NCBI GenBank assembly: GCA_023701365.1
Contig: JAMPXD010000007.1
Span: 1-44,754, forward strand
DNA length: 44,754 nt
Origin: Geobacteraceae bacterium
Lineage (GTDB): Bacteria > Desulfobacterota > Desulfuromonadia > Geobacterales > Geobacteraceae
Reading direction: 5' to 3'
Positions 8,485 through 16,234 of the stretch are shown here, piece by piece; position 1 is the first letter of the stretch, and each line of letters begins with the position of its first letter. A model generated the notes under the pieces. The model saw nothing but the letters and a program-made list of their open reading frames with translations, searched no databases and was not told where the DNA came from. A program made the translations under genes and the position numbers.

Positions 8485-9927
8485 ATGGAATCGGATATCA
8501 GACCCGAACAATTGGACCGGGAGATGATCCGGCTTGGCAAGGCGCTGGTCACCCATCTCTTCGTCCTTCTCAAGACCGCCCAGAACTATAACGAAGGGCA
8601 TGCGGCCACCAATGCCCCCCTCACCAATGCCTTCAACGTGATCGGCGAGATCCATCGCAGGAACGAGGAGGCCTCGCTCCGGCTCAGGCATGGCTATCTC
8701 ATGCTGGGAGAGCTCCGGTTGAAACCGGATGCCGCCGGTTTCGACACCTTCAAGTTTCTGATGGGGGAGATGAAGAGGTATCTGATCGGGGGGATCAGCT
8801 TCTCGCCGGAGGTAACCGCCGAGGAGATAGGGAGGTTCGCCTACGTCTTCAACGAGATCGAGCCGATTCCCTCACCCCAGACCTTCACGAAATTCCTGGA
8901 GCGGATGCAGCAGCGGATGGTAGTCCATATCGAACTGGAGAGCCTCGGCGAGGATGAGGAATGGTCCGGGGATTTCGACGAGGCCGAACTGACCGACAAC
9001 CGGGTAAGGTCGCGGAAGATCTACCACCAGACCATCCATGCGGTTTCGGAGGTGATGGACAACGCCAAGATGGGGCAGACGCTCCGTCTCAGGAAGTCCA
9101 AGAGGGTGGTCCAGAATCTGATCGATCAGCTGCTTGCCGCCGAGACGAACCTGATAGGACTGACCACCATCCGCTGCCACGACGAATATACCTACAACCA
9201 CTCCGTCAACGTCTGCATCCTCACCCTCGCCATGGGGCAGCGGATCGGCCTTTCCAAGACGAAGCTGTGCGAGCTGGGGATGGCCGCCCTGTTCCATGAC
9301 ATCGGCAAATCCGATATCCCGCTGGCGATCCTCAACAAGACCACCGAGTTTTCCCGCGAGGAGTGGGCGATCATGCAGAAGCACCCCCTGCTCGGGGTGA
9401 AAAAGCTGATGAAGCTCAAGGGGCTCGACGCCCTGAGCGCCAGGATAATCAGCGGCGCCTTCGAGCACCATCTGAACTGCGATCTGTCGGGCTATCCCCG
9501 GCTTCCCTACAAACGGCTCAGCCTGTTCGGCCGCATCATAGCCATCGCCGACTGTTACGACGGCCTCACCTCTTCCCGGGTCTACTGCAGGGTTCCCCAT
9601 GCGCCGGACAAGGCGCTCCGCTTCATGCTGGCGAAGGCGGGGAAGGCCTACGACCCCATCCTGATGAAACTCTTCATCAACTGCGTCGGCATCTATCCGG
9701 TCGGGGCGCTGCTGCTCCTCGACAGCCAGGAGTTGTGCGTTGTCATGGAGAACAACCCCGATCCCGAAAAGTGGAACGCTCCGCGGGTCAAGATCATTGC
9801 GGATGCGCGGGGCAACGAGACAGATGGCGAGATTGTCGATCTTGCCAGCCACGCGGGGGGGAGGACGGTGGTGGATGCGCTTGACCCCTACCGTCACAAG
9901 TTCGATGTGAGCAAGTATTTTGCCTAG
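8485..9927 (+). CDS. HD-GYP-like domain protein with degenerate GYP motif
   Basis: A 480-residue cytoplasmic protein. The C-terminal half is an HD-type phosphohydrolase domain: NHSVNVCILTLAMGQRIG, then FHDIGKSDIP, where the HD pair is intact. Canonical HD-GYP cyclic-di-GMP phosphodiesterases carry HHExxDGxGYP. Here the equivalent is HHLNCDLSGYP, so the E and the first G are lost while HH, D and GYP remain. Activity may therefore be weakened, changed or absent. The N-terminal ~170 residues carry a domain similar in layout to that of the upstream HEAT protein. The start ATG 8485 has AGGAG six bases before it; a TTG one codon earlier is too close to it. A signalling role is likely from the family, but the substrate is open. 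Confidence 0.85.
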   Translation: MESDIRPEQLDREMIRLGKALVTHLFVLLKTAQNYNEGHAATNAPLTNAFNVIGEIHRRNEEASLRLRHGYLMLGELRLKPDAAGFDTFKFLMGEMKRYLIGGISFSPEVTAEEIGRFAYVFNEIEPIPSPQTFTKFLERMQQRMVVHIELESLGEDEEWSGDFDEAELTDNRVRSRKIYHQTIHAVSEVMDNAKMGQTLRLRKSKRVVQNLIDQLLAAETNLIGLTTIRCHDEYTYNHSVNVCILTLAMGQRIGLSKTKLCELGMAALFHDIGKSDIPLAILNKTTEFSREEWAIMQKHPLLGVKKLMKLKGLDALSARIISGAFEHHLNCDLSGYPRLPYKRLSLFGRIIAIADCYDGLTSSRVYCRVPHAPDKALRFMLAKAGKAYDPILMKLFINCVGIYPVGALLLLDSQELCVVMENNPDPEKWNAPRVKIIADARGNETDGEIVDLASHAGGRTVVDALDPYRHKFDVSKYFA

Positions 9928-9964
9928 TACCAGTTTCCAATCAAGACGGCACTTCTATCAACCA

Positions 9965-10180
9965 CCCCCCAGCCCCTCCTCAGTTCGCGGTAAGTGGAAC
10001 AATCCTGGCGCTGGGAGTTGCGGAGAAATCAGCTACCGGCGGCAGGAGTTAAAATGTGGGAGTAATGGTCGTGTTGACATCCAAGGTCGTAGTGCAGGCC
10101 CCCGTACCGCTGCATCCACCGCCTGATCAGCCCGTAAATAAGGAGTTGGCATCTGGTGCCGCTTGCAGCGATATCACTGA
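9965..10180 (-). pseudogene. Decayed B-repeat/PKD fragment of a secreted island protein
   Basis: No intact gene lies between 9928 and 10258. Reading the minus strand from about 10176 gives LQAAPDANSLFTG, a stop where the family has Trp, SGGGCSGTGACTT, VNTTITPTF, another stop, then LLPPVADFSATP and a third stop. This matches the B-repeat-to-PKD junction of the protease at about 12520-12700 almost word for word (LQAAPDSNSTFAGW, GGGCSGTGACAV, TTITPVFTLLPPAADFSATP). It is a scar of a lost paralogue or of a tail exchange downstream of the barstar gene. The rest of the spacer shows nothing I recognise. Confidence 0.85.
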
Positions 10181-10258
10181 AAAGGACATGGGATTAAAAC
10201 TCAAAATGTTACAAAATTCGGGGCTCTTTGCCATTTTGTCAATTGTTGAGCTCTGGTC

Positions 10259-10654
10259 CTATGGCTTATTTTGGGGTCCACCACATAATTGTTCTAGATT
10301 TGTCTTTGTTCCTATTGGGAAAGAAACTACAACGTTAAATGTGTTTTCCTTATGCCAGAACATCACAAATTTAATAAGAATATGCAGATAAACATTAAGT
10401 TCATCCAATTTCATATTAGGAATTACAAGGTGATTAATAATCAATGTCTTTGCTGCCAGCCACGATAAATCATGCAAACATTCCTCAAAGGCATCCCAGT
10501 TATCTCCAAAGTAATCTGGAAAATGTAGAGCATCACAATAGTGTTTGAATAATTCCTTCTTGTCTGTTATTGCGGCAGGAACATTCATGACAATAGTATT
10601 ATCAAAAGATAGAGCATTATGTTCGGAGAATATAAACAATTCAGTTAAATTCAT
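10259..10654 (-). CDS. Barstar-family immunity protein
   Basis: A 131-residue protein of the barstar fold, which inhibits barnase-type ribonucleases by plugging the active site. The signature is KELFKHYCDALHFPDYFGDNWDAFEECL, here split for reading as KELFKHYCDALHFPDYF and GDNWDAFEECL. It matches barstar's YYGENLDALWDCL region: the Asp equivalent to barstar D35 is kept and the D39 position carries Glu. It begins 16 bases after the stop of a secreted protein with a barnase/RNase Sa-like toxin domain, and AAGGAG precedes its ATG. It has no signal peptide, so it acts in the cytoplasm, where incoming toxin would be active. It is AT-rich relative to the flanking chromosome. The toxin-immunity pairing is well supported by family and position. 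Confidence 0.93.
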   Translation of the reverse strand: MNLTELFIFSEHNALSFDNTIVMNVPAAITDKKELFKHYCDALHFPDYFGDNWDAFEECLHDLSWLAAKTLIINHLVIPNMKLDELNVYLHILIKFVMFWHKENTFNVVVSFPIGTKTNLEQLCGGPQNKP

Positions 10655-10669
10655 TTTGTTTGCTCCTTT

Positions 10670-11545
10670 TTATTTAACTGGAATAAATGTCTTGTAATGA
10701 TTAGGCGTATAAAAAACCTCGCCGCCTTGTCCAGTTACAACCCGTTGCGGACCAGGTCCATTTGTGTTTGGTGTAGGGACTACATGCTCTTTGTAGTATC
10801 CTGAGTTTTTCCGCGGAAGTAGGCCCTCTCGATTCTCGAAAACGCCACCGTCATTGCCATGAGGATATTTAACCCCGCTATTTATTCTTTTTAAAGTAGG
10901 TTGTAAATCCACAGTTCCTCGTCCAATAACTTGTCCACGAGATTCAACAGTTACGCCGCTTATAAATCTAGATGATGAAATCTCTGCGGAAGTGGTGCGT
11001 ATTCCACTTCCTCCCCCTCCTGTGGGCCTTGCCATCGTGCCCTCAGAAGCGCTACGAATACCACCGCCACCAATCAAAACTTTGTTAGTTCCCATTTCTT
11101 CGGCTGTCAGCAGAGGCGCCTTCCCATCCGGGTCGATATACCGATAGGGATTGTTCAACGCATACGCATAGGTATTCAGCCGTTGCGGATTTAGCAACAT
11201 CTTCTCATTCGTCTTGCTGGTCTTCGGGTCTACCGCCCGCACCGGGTCGGGCGCGATGAACCTGCCGGTCTTCGCATCCATGTAACGAGCGCCGAAGTAG
11301 GACAACCCGGTCTCCGTATCCTTCTCCTTGCCGACGAACCGCTTGTCATTCACCTGCGTCTGTGTGACGCTCTGCTCCTCCCCAAAGGGCCTGTAGTCCG
11401 CCTTCCAGACCACCTTTCCGGTCGAGTCAGTCATGGCAAGAGGTGTCCCTGCATGGTCGGTGTGATAGAAGAAGACCTGCTCGGCTGCAAACGCGGCCTG
11501 TGCAGTCACCAGGATCATTAACAGTATCGACAATACTCTTTTCAT
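10670..11545 (-). CDS. Secreted RHS-core 'tip' protein with barnase/RNase Sa-like toxin domain
   Basis: A 291-residue protein. Residues 1-20 are a Sec signal peptide (cleavage at AFA-AEQ). Residues 21-143 are an RHS-associated core: FFYHTDHAGTPLAMTD, WKADYRPFGEE, GLSYFGARYMD, GRFIAPDP, NNPYRYIDPDG. A Gly/Ser-rich linker follows. Residues ~226-291 match microbial guanyl-specific ribonucleases (ENREGLLPRKNSGYYKEHVV; RVVTGQGGEVFYTPNHYKTF). The catalytic set E253, R268 and H283 is intact, with spacing close to E54/R69/H85 of RNase Sa. It carries no cage repeats; a normal Rhs has the core fused to the cage. The start ATG 11545 has AAGGAG eight bases before it. An in-frame ATG at 11569 overlaps the protease stop, so the genes are probably coupled. 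The barstar gene follows. Confidence 0.92.
   Translation of the reverse strand: MKRVLSILLMILVTAQAAFAAEQVFFYHTDHAGTPLAMTDSTGKVVWKADYRPFGEEQSVTQTQVNDKRFVGKEKDTETGLSYFGARYMDAKTGRFIAPDPVRAVDPKTSKTNEKMLLNPQRLNTYAYALNNPYRYIDPDGKAPLLTAEEMGTNKVLIGGGGIRSASEGTMARPTGGGGSGIRTTSAEISSSRFISGVTVESRGQVIGRGTVDLQPTLKRINSGVKYPHGNDGGVFENREGLLPRKNSGYYKEHVVPTPNTNGPGPQRVVTGQGGEVFYTPNHYKTFIPVK
11117..11485 (-). repeat. RHS-core coding repeat, direct copy of 16670-17038
   Basis: The core-coding parts of the two tip genes are strongly similar at DNA level. They include runs of tens of identical bases, for example across the segment coding KEKDTETGLSYFGAR, whereas the toxin ends are unrelated. Both copies lie on the same strand about 5.6 kb apart, so recombination between them could swap or delete toxin ends and everything between. 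Confidence 0.8.
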
Positions 11546-11565
11546 CGCATCTTCTCCTTTCAACA

Positions 11566-13425
11566 TCACTTGATGGCCAGCTTGTCAACCGTGAGCGAAC
11601 CGCCGGTAATAGTCAGCGTTCCGGTCACTACGGTCGTTTCCGTGTCCGTGGTGAAGTTGCCGTTGTAACCACCGGTCAGTGATACAGTGACAGGGTTGAC
11701 AAGGTTCAGGCCTTCAGTAAAACCGACTGCCTGGGACTGGATGACCTGGCCATCCTGCGCGGCATCGAAAGCGGCTTGCAGGGTGGAGTAGGATACAGGG
11801 GGACTCCCGAGAATCTGCACTCCATTGACCGGCGTAAGCGTAATTGCTACAAGATTGTTTTTGGTAACGGTATTACTGCCGCTTGCGTTGGAGGCCTGCA
11901 AGGTCACCGAGTAGGTTCCCGGCTGCGTGTAGGTGTGCGAGGGGCTTTGCAGGCTGCTGGTCGTGCCGTCGCCGAAGTTCCATGACCATGTATCGGCCCG
12001 CAAGGAGGTGTCGGTGAAATCTACCGTAAAGGGGGCTATTCCTGTAGTGGGAAAGGCTGAGTATCCGGCAACAGGGGAGATGATGGTAAAATCGGCTGAT
12101 ACAGTCGCGTAATCATTCAACGATATCGTGCAGGCGCCGGTACCGCTGCACCCTCCTCCGGACCAGCCGGTGAAGGCGGAATCAGCATCGGGTGTTGCCT
12201 GTAACGTGACCGCAGAGCCTAAACCGAAGAAACTGCTACAGGTGCCGCCGCAGGATATGCCCTCAGGGGTGCTTGTGACTGTCCCTCCGCCTGTTCCGCT
12301 GTTGTTGACGGTCAGGCTGACAGGATTCCAGACGGTGATGTAGTTGCTCTTCATCACCGTGCTGTTGCCGCTCGTTCCGATGGCTTGCATGGTTACAGAG
12401 TACGTTCCCGCATGGTCATAGGTGTGAGAAGGGTTCTGCAGGTTGCTTGCAGGGCTGTTATCCCCGAAGGTCCACACCCAGGCGTTGGCCCGCAGGGAAT
12501 TGTCGGTAAAGTTCACCGACAGCGGCACAAGCCCGGAAGTGGGGGTAGCGGAGAAATCGGCTGCCGGTGGCAGAAGCGTGAAAACGGGGGTAATGGTTGT
12601 ATCTGCGGTCAAGGTTACCGCACAGGCACCGGTGCCGCTACATCCTCCGCCGAACCAGCCGGCAAAGGTCGAATTTGAATCGGGTGCCGCCTGCAACGTG
12701 ATCCCTGTTCCTGTAGGAAAGTATGTGCTGCAACCGCTGACGTAGTTGACGCACGTTATGCCGGAAGGGGTGCTGGTGACAGTGCCGCCGCCGTTGCCGG
12801 TCTTACTGACGGTAAGCTTATTGGTTGCGCCCTTGAGAGTGCTAGTCCATGTATGGTGGTCCGGCGCGTAGACGACCCAACTGTAAGGTTGAAGCGTATC
12901 TCCGTTCCCCGGCCAAGGATCCATGTACCAAAGGTTTTGACCGTCCAGTTCATACCCGTCTCCGACAAGGAAGTGCCCACCTCCTGATGGCCATCCGAAC
13001 CGCATAAGGAAGGGCCTTCCCGAGTTGATCTCAGCAACACAAGTCGTTTGAGATAGAGCAGATGCTAACGCATTTGTATTCACACCCCAGTGCGTCAGAA
13101 TACCCTGCAAGCTACCTCCTGGCACATCGTGATCATTGTTGGGACCCCACATATAATTCCACCAGTTACAGGAAGTGTTTGCCCAATAGAATATTCCGTT
13201 CCCACAACAATCGCTTCTTCCCCAAGCCCAGTTGGCAATATCACATTGGGCCACAACTGTGCCATAGTATTCAAGCATCGCCTGACTCGAACCCGCCCAG
13301 CACCATTGGTCATGCTCCTGGATCTTTTCAGGGACGCTCAGATGGATATCAATGCTGAAGACCGAGGGCACGTGAACAAGTCCTAAGAGGGCCGATAAAT
13401 AAATCGGCATTATGAATTTCTTCAT
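11566..13425 (-). CDS. Secreted papain-like cysteine protease with B-repeat and PKD domains
   Basis: A protein of about 619 residues. A signal peptide (residues 1-24, ending SVFS) is followed by a papain-like C39/C70-type protease domain. The likely triad is C42 (in HDQWCWAGSSQAMLEYYG), H151 (GGGHFLVGDGYE) and D169 (WYMDPW). Then come a B-repeat (GCSGTGACAVTLTADTTITP), a PKD domain (FGDNSPASNLQNPSHTY), a second B-repeat and PKD, and a C-terminal module of about 85 residues ending LTITGGSLTVDKLAIK. The B-repeat, PKD and C-terminal parts are close to those of the RHS protein at 17166-21818. A start at 13434 (MREMKK) is equally possible. Its stop overlaps an in-frame ATG of the toxin gene. Possible roles are toxin processing, a second effector, or a carrier that replaces the RHS cage. 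Confidence 0.88.
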   Translation of the reverse strand: MKKFIMPIYLSALLGLVHVPSVFSIDIHLSVPEKIQEHDQWCWAGSSQAMLEYYGTVVAQCDIANWAWGRSDCCGNGIFYWANTSCNWWNYMWGPNNDHDVPGGSLQGILTHWGVNTNALASALSQTTCVAEINSGRPFLMRFGWPSGGGHFLVGDGYELDGQNLWYMDPWPGNGDTLQPYSWVVYAPDHHTWTSTLKGATNKLTVSKTGNGGGTVTSTPSGITCVNYVSGCSTYFPTGTGITLQAAPDSNSTFAGWFGGGCSGTGACAVTLTADTTITPVFTLLPPAADFSATPTSGLVPLSVNFTDNSLRANAWVWTFGDNSPASNLQNPSHTYDHAGTYSVTMQAIGTSGNSTVMKSNYITVWNPVSLTVNNSGTGGGTVTSTPEGISCGGTCSSFFGLGSAVTLQATPDADSAFTGWSGGGCSGTGACTISLNDYATVSADFTIISPVAGYSAFPTTGIAPFTVDFTDTSLRADTWSWNFGDGTTSSLQSPSHTYTQPGTYSVTLQASNASGSNTVTKNNLVAITLTPVNGVQILGSPPVSYSTLQAAFDAAQDGQVIQSQAVGFTEGLNLVNPVTVSLTGGYNGNFTTDTETTVVTGTLTITGGSLTVDKLAIK

Positions 13426-13447
13426 TTCTCTCATCCAATCTAGACTT

Positions 13448-14152
13448 TCAATTATCAAGGTCTTTGAAAGACCTAATAGCATCCCTGTCCATTTGCATAT
13501 TCTGTCTGACGACAGGCCGCAAATCCATCAATACCGCGCTTGGGGCACGCAGGTCTCTAAGATCGAATACACCTCTTGGTCTCTCTTTCTTAACAATCAA
13601 GGAAGTCAAGGGAATGATGCCAAGGACCTTACCTTCCAGGGAGAGTTCTAACAAGTCCGATGTTGCCTGATATACTCTGATAAACCTGTACTGATACCCG
13701 GAAGACGCGGGCCATGCCGCCAGAAAGCCACTCAGTTCTTTTGCGAGTACCGATGCACCTATTCCAACAGGAATCCATTTACCGTCAACAAAGTTGACTT
13801 CCAAGAGCGCATTTGCCTTGTCCCCAGTTACTACAAGAAATTTCCATTGATTAGTGGGAGCCACGAGGGACTGAAAATCCATAGAAACAGACTCATCCAG
13901 GAGTTTGCTGGGATGGATAGTGAATATCTGAAACCCCTCACCCAATTCAGCACTGTCAATATCTGCCCGGCTCTCAAAACCGAGACGGTGAAGACCACCA
14001 ATCCGGCTATCCTTCAGAAAGACGGCAATCCCTTCATTGGCCGCTCTCTTGATGTCATCGGAAGGAGCGCCACCCGCAGCTGCTAGATATGGTGCTGACA
14101 GTGCAAGAACAAGTATCATAAGAAAAGCGCCATAAACAAAAGTTCTCGTCAT
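13448..14152 (-). CDS. Secreted protein of unknown function, upstream of the papain-like protease
   Basis: A 234-residue protein with a clear signal peptide (MTRTFVYGAFLMILVLALSA, cleavage near LAAA-GG). The mature part begins with an amphipathic stretch (DDIKRAANEGIAVFLKD) and contains NQWKFLVVTGDKANALLEV. I do not recognise a family with confidence. It lies 22 bases before the protease start on the same strand and is very probably cotranscribed. Secreted proteins in this position next to papain-like enzymes can act as inhibitors, propeptides in trans or chaperones, but nothing in the sequence proves this. Confidence 0.75.
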   Translation of the reverse strand: MTRTFVYGAFLMILVLALSAPYLAAAGGAPSDDIKRAANEGIAVFLKDSRIGGLHRLGFESRADIDSAELGEGFQIFTIHPSKLLDESVSMDFQSLVAPTNQWKFLVVTGDKANALLEVNFVDGKWIPVGIGASVLAKELSGFLAAWPASSGYQYRFIRVYQATSDLLELSLEGKVLGIIPLTSLIVKKERPRGVFDLRDLRAPSAVLMDLRPVVRQNMQMDRDAIRSFKDLDN

Positions 14153-14270
14153 CTATACTTCTCCTTCTCAAATCTACAAAGGCAGGGCAAGTGTTGTTAT
14201 TTTAGAATATCTCTGCGTATACCCGATAAACGAAATCTCCTTATGGAAGACCGACATATTTAATCTTGAT

Positions 14271-14693
14271 TTAATTATTTGTAGGGGTATTAACTGCCAT
14301 CACCCCAGGACCTGCGTTGCTGTTTTCTCTTACGGAGAGATAAGCGCAGATGCACGTCTGGTCTTTCGCGAGTATCCAAAGGTACAAAGGCTCGCTTGAG
14401 AATTTCTCTGTAATGCTATACTTGATTGCGGATATGCTTTCTCCCGCATGTGGAATCAGCGAATAGCCAGCCTGCTCACACACATTTTCTTTAACTCCCC
14501 AATTTGCATCGTTAAACTGTTGAGGCAAAGTGAGGGGCGTAGTGGTGGGCGAGCCTTCAACATGAAAATTATACTGCTGAATGATTTCCGCCCCAGGCAG
14601 AGAGCTGGATGTGTTGGACGAACTTCCGCACCCCATGATTGAGAAAGAAACGGAAATATAAATAATTAGAATAAAATAGGATGCGTTTCGCAT
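14271..14693 (-). CDS. Putative small lipoprotein
   Basis: A 140-residue protein with a lipoprotein signal: hydrophobic FILIIYISVSFSI and a lipobox-like SIMGC at residues 17-21, followed by GSSSNTSSS, a typical flexible linker. The mature part has four further cysteines (NVCEQAGY and DQTCICAYLSV). I do not recognise the family. It precedes the secreted 234-residue gene by 118 bases and shares the lower GC of the island. It could be a periplasmic immunity factor or a surface anchor; there is no direct evidence for either. Confidence 0.7.
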   Translation of the reverse strand: MRNASYFILIIYISVSFSIMGCGSSSNTSSSLPGAEIIQQYNFHVEGSPTTTPLTLPQQFNDANWGVKENVCEQAGYSLIPHAGESISAIKYSITEKFSSEPLYLWILAKDQTCICAYLSVRENSNAGPGVMAVNTPTNN

Positions 14694-14758
14694 GCAATCT
14701 CCTTTACAATTGCTGATGAACTATTAAATTCAGCAGTGCTACAGAGTCAGTTGGAACT

Positions 14759-15120
14759 TTAATTATATTCTTGATAATCTTCAAATTCCCAATAACCGAG
14801 ACGACTAAGTTTGGCTGCGACATCCTTCCATGTGTTGCCATAACATGTTTGCACATATTTATTAATATAATTTTGAATTCGATCTGAATTATACTCTAAT
14901 ACAATCAATTTATGCCTTCCGTTAATTACATCTTCTTTGTTGTGTTTACTTAATAGCCACTTTGGGGTGCAAATTTCAACATCAAAGGATTCCTCACCAT
15001 CTTCACCTTTAGGCCCGACAATTAACCTCAACAAAAAACTAAAGCTCTCTGTATCTTCAGGGAAGTAACTATCAAATCTTGAACATCATTAAGATATAAC
15101 GCTTTTATCTCTGCTTGCAT
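14759..15120 (-). pseudogene. Imm8-like immunity gene broken by a one-base frameshift
   Basis: The downstream frame encodes 91 residues from MLRLIVGPKGEDGEESFDVE through CTPKWLLSKHNKEDVI to the end. The segment upstream to ATG 15120 encodes MQAEIKALYLNDVQDL in another frame and then runs into a stop. Loss of one base around 15070-15078 explains it: shifting frame there gives FPEDTESFSFLLRLIVGPKG, which continues the family pattern. The whole product would be about 120 residues, the usual Imm8 size. Imm8 proteins are immunity factors of polymorphic toxins. No cognate toxin is adjacent, so this looks like an orphan in decay, unless the deletion is an assembly error. Confidence 0.7.
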
Positions 15121-15193
15121 TTGTCACCTAATGTCAATGATTCTGGTGGGTGCTATTTATCTTGTGCATCTGTGGCTCTATAAATAACACTCA

Positions 15194-15532
15194 CTACTTA
15201 CACATTATATATTTCTTTAGTGCCTCTATCTTAGCAATATAATTTTCTCCATACAGAATAGGATTAGCTAGTCTATTAACCACCTCCTGAAAAGACTCTT
15301 CTTCAAATCCTAAATCTTCTCTACATTCAATAGCATTAGCCCAATCTTCGAGGACTTTGGCACTTATTTCACCACTAATATACGAGTCTAACATTTTACA
15401 AATATCGTGAGAGGTCAAAATTAGTAATGGCTCTTCGCAGTCCCAAGGAAATTTTGATAACTCTTGCACTAAACTTGAAATATCCTGTTTGTTTCGAACT
15501 AAATCATTTAGTATATCTTTTCTTTCTCTCAT
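15194..15532 (-). CDS. Putative immunity protein for the adjacent toxin fragment
   Basis: A 112-residue acidic, soluble protein without signal peptide. It contains FPWDCEEPLLILTSHDIC, LDSYISGEISAKVLEDWANA and IECREDLGFEE, a pattern I associate with small proteins found next to polymorphic toxins, though I cannot name a family. It starts two bases after the stop of a toxin C-terminal fragment, the usual toxin-immunity order. It is AT-rich. The immunity role is an inference from position and style. Confidence 0.7.
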   Translation of the reverse strand: MRERKDILNDLVRNKQDISSLVQELSKFPWDCEEPLLILTSHDICKMLDSYISGEISAKVLEDWANAIECREDLGFEEESFQEVVNRLANPILYGENYIAKIEALKKYIMCK

Positions 15533-15534
15533 AT

Positions 15535-15843
15535 TTATTGTCCTATTTTGTCTTTGATATGTACAATTTGCCCTTTAGGGTCTACAGTTGTCTTCAAATA
15601 GCCTGTTGTCTTGCCGGCAGCATCGACTGTCTTTTCATAAATTGCTTTTGAACCAGGAACCTCTCCAGGGGAAGTGGCTGTAAATCGATACCCACCACTT
15701 TCTATTGATTCTATAGCAGCACTTGATTTTGAATTTGCGGGTATCTTTTTCACAAAACGAGCGAAGTTACTCTGTATAGCAGAAGGAATCTCTGCTGCTC
15801 CCTTAATTTCTCTTACGGGAAAAACTTTACAAATAAGTTCATG
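15535..15843 (-). pseudogene. Headless toxin C-terminus (orphan RHS-type tip fragment)
   Basis: About 102 codons are open up to the end of the DUF4279 gene, but without a start codon or ribosome-binding site at the head. The only candidate start is a GTG at 15753, giving 72 residues. The tail SGGYRFTATSPGEVPGSKAI, YEKTVDAAGKTTGYLKTTVD and PKGQIVHIKDK resembles a toxin tip I know from the ends of RHS and related polymorphic toxins. No RHS core or signal peptide precedes it. This is the pattern of a displaced toxin cassette kept downstream of the active one, with its presumed immunity gene directly after it. It could become active if recombined behind an RHS core. Confidence 0.72.
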
Positions 15844-16231
15844 CGATATAAATATCTACATCAAGGCTAGCTTGAATTCTGCTTATCAAATAAATAATTT
15901 CTTTTGGGAAATTCAGCTCCGGACTTTCATCACCTTCAATAGTACAGTTAAAATATATCTCACAGTCATTAAAAAGTTTAGCAAATTTATCAATTGAAGG
16001 TTCAACTCTCTCAAATAGTTTTTTGATCTGTTTGTCAAGAGGAACTTGATTTAAAGAAGGGTCAGAAACTATAAACCAAGCATGCTGTTCAAATTTCATC
16101 ACACTTGACCTAGGCGAACGTGGCATTCCCATTACCCAGCATTGGTCATAAGCAATTGTTAATAATTTATTAATTTCTTCTGCCGAATATTTTTTTGAAT
16201 AAATACCCAATTTTATCCCATATTTAACCAT
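15839..16231 (-). CDS. DUF4279-like putative immunity protein
   Basis: A 130-residue soluble protein. The layout resembles DUF4279: an N-terminal strand with KYGIKLGIYSKKYSAEEINK, a central HAWFIVSDPSLNQVPLDKQI with the conserved Trp, then FERVEPSIDKFAKLF and a terminal ISRIQASLDVDIYI. Proteins of this family often sit right after polymorphic toxins. It starts four bases after the stop of the RHS-core tip protein, with AAGGAG in reach, so it is the likely immunity gene for that tip. The family call is moderately sure; the immunity role comes from position. Confidence 0.75.
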   Translation of the reverse strand: MVKYGIKLGIYSKKYSAEEINKLLTIAYDQCWVMGMPRSPRSSVMKFEQHAWFIVSDPSLNQVPLDKQIKKLFERVEPSIDKFAKLFNDCEIYFNCTIEGDESPELNFPKEIIYLISRIQASLDVDIYIA

Positions 16232-16234
16232 TAC

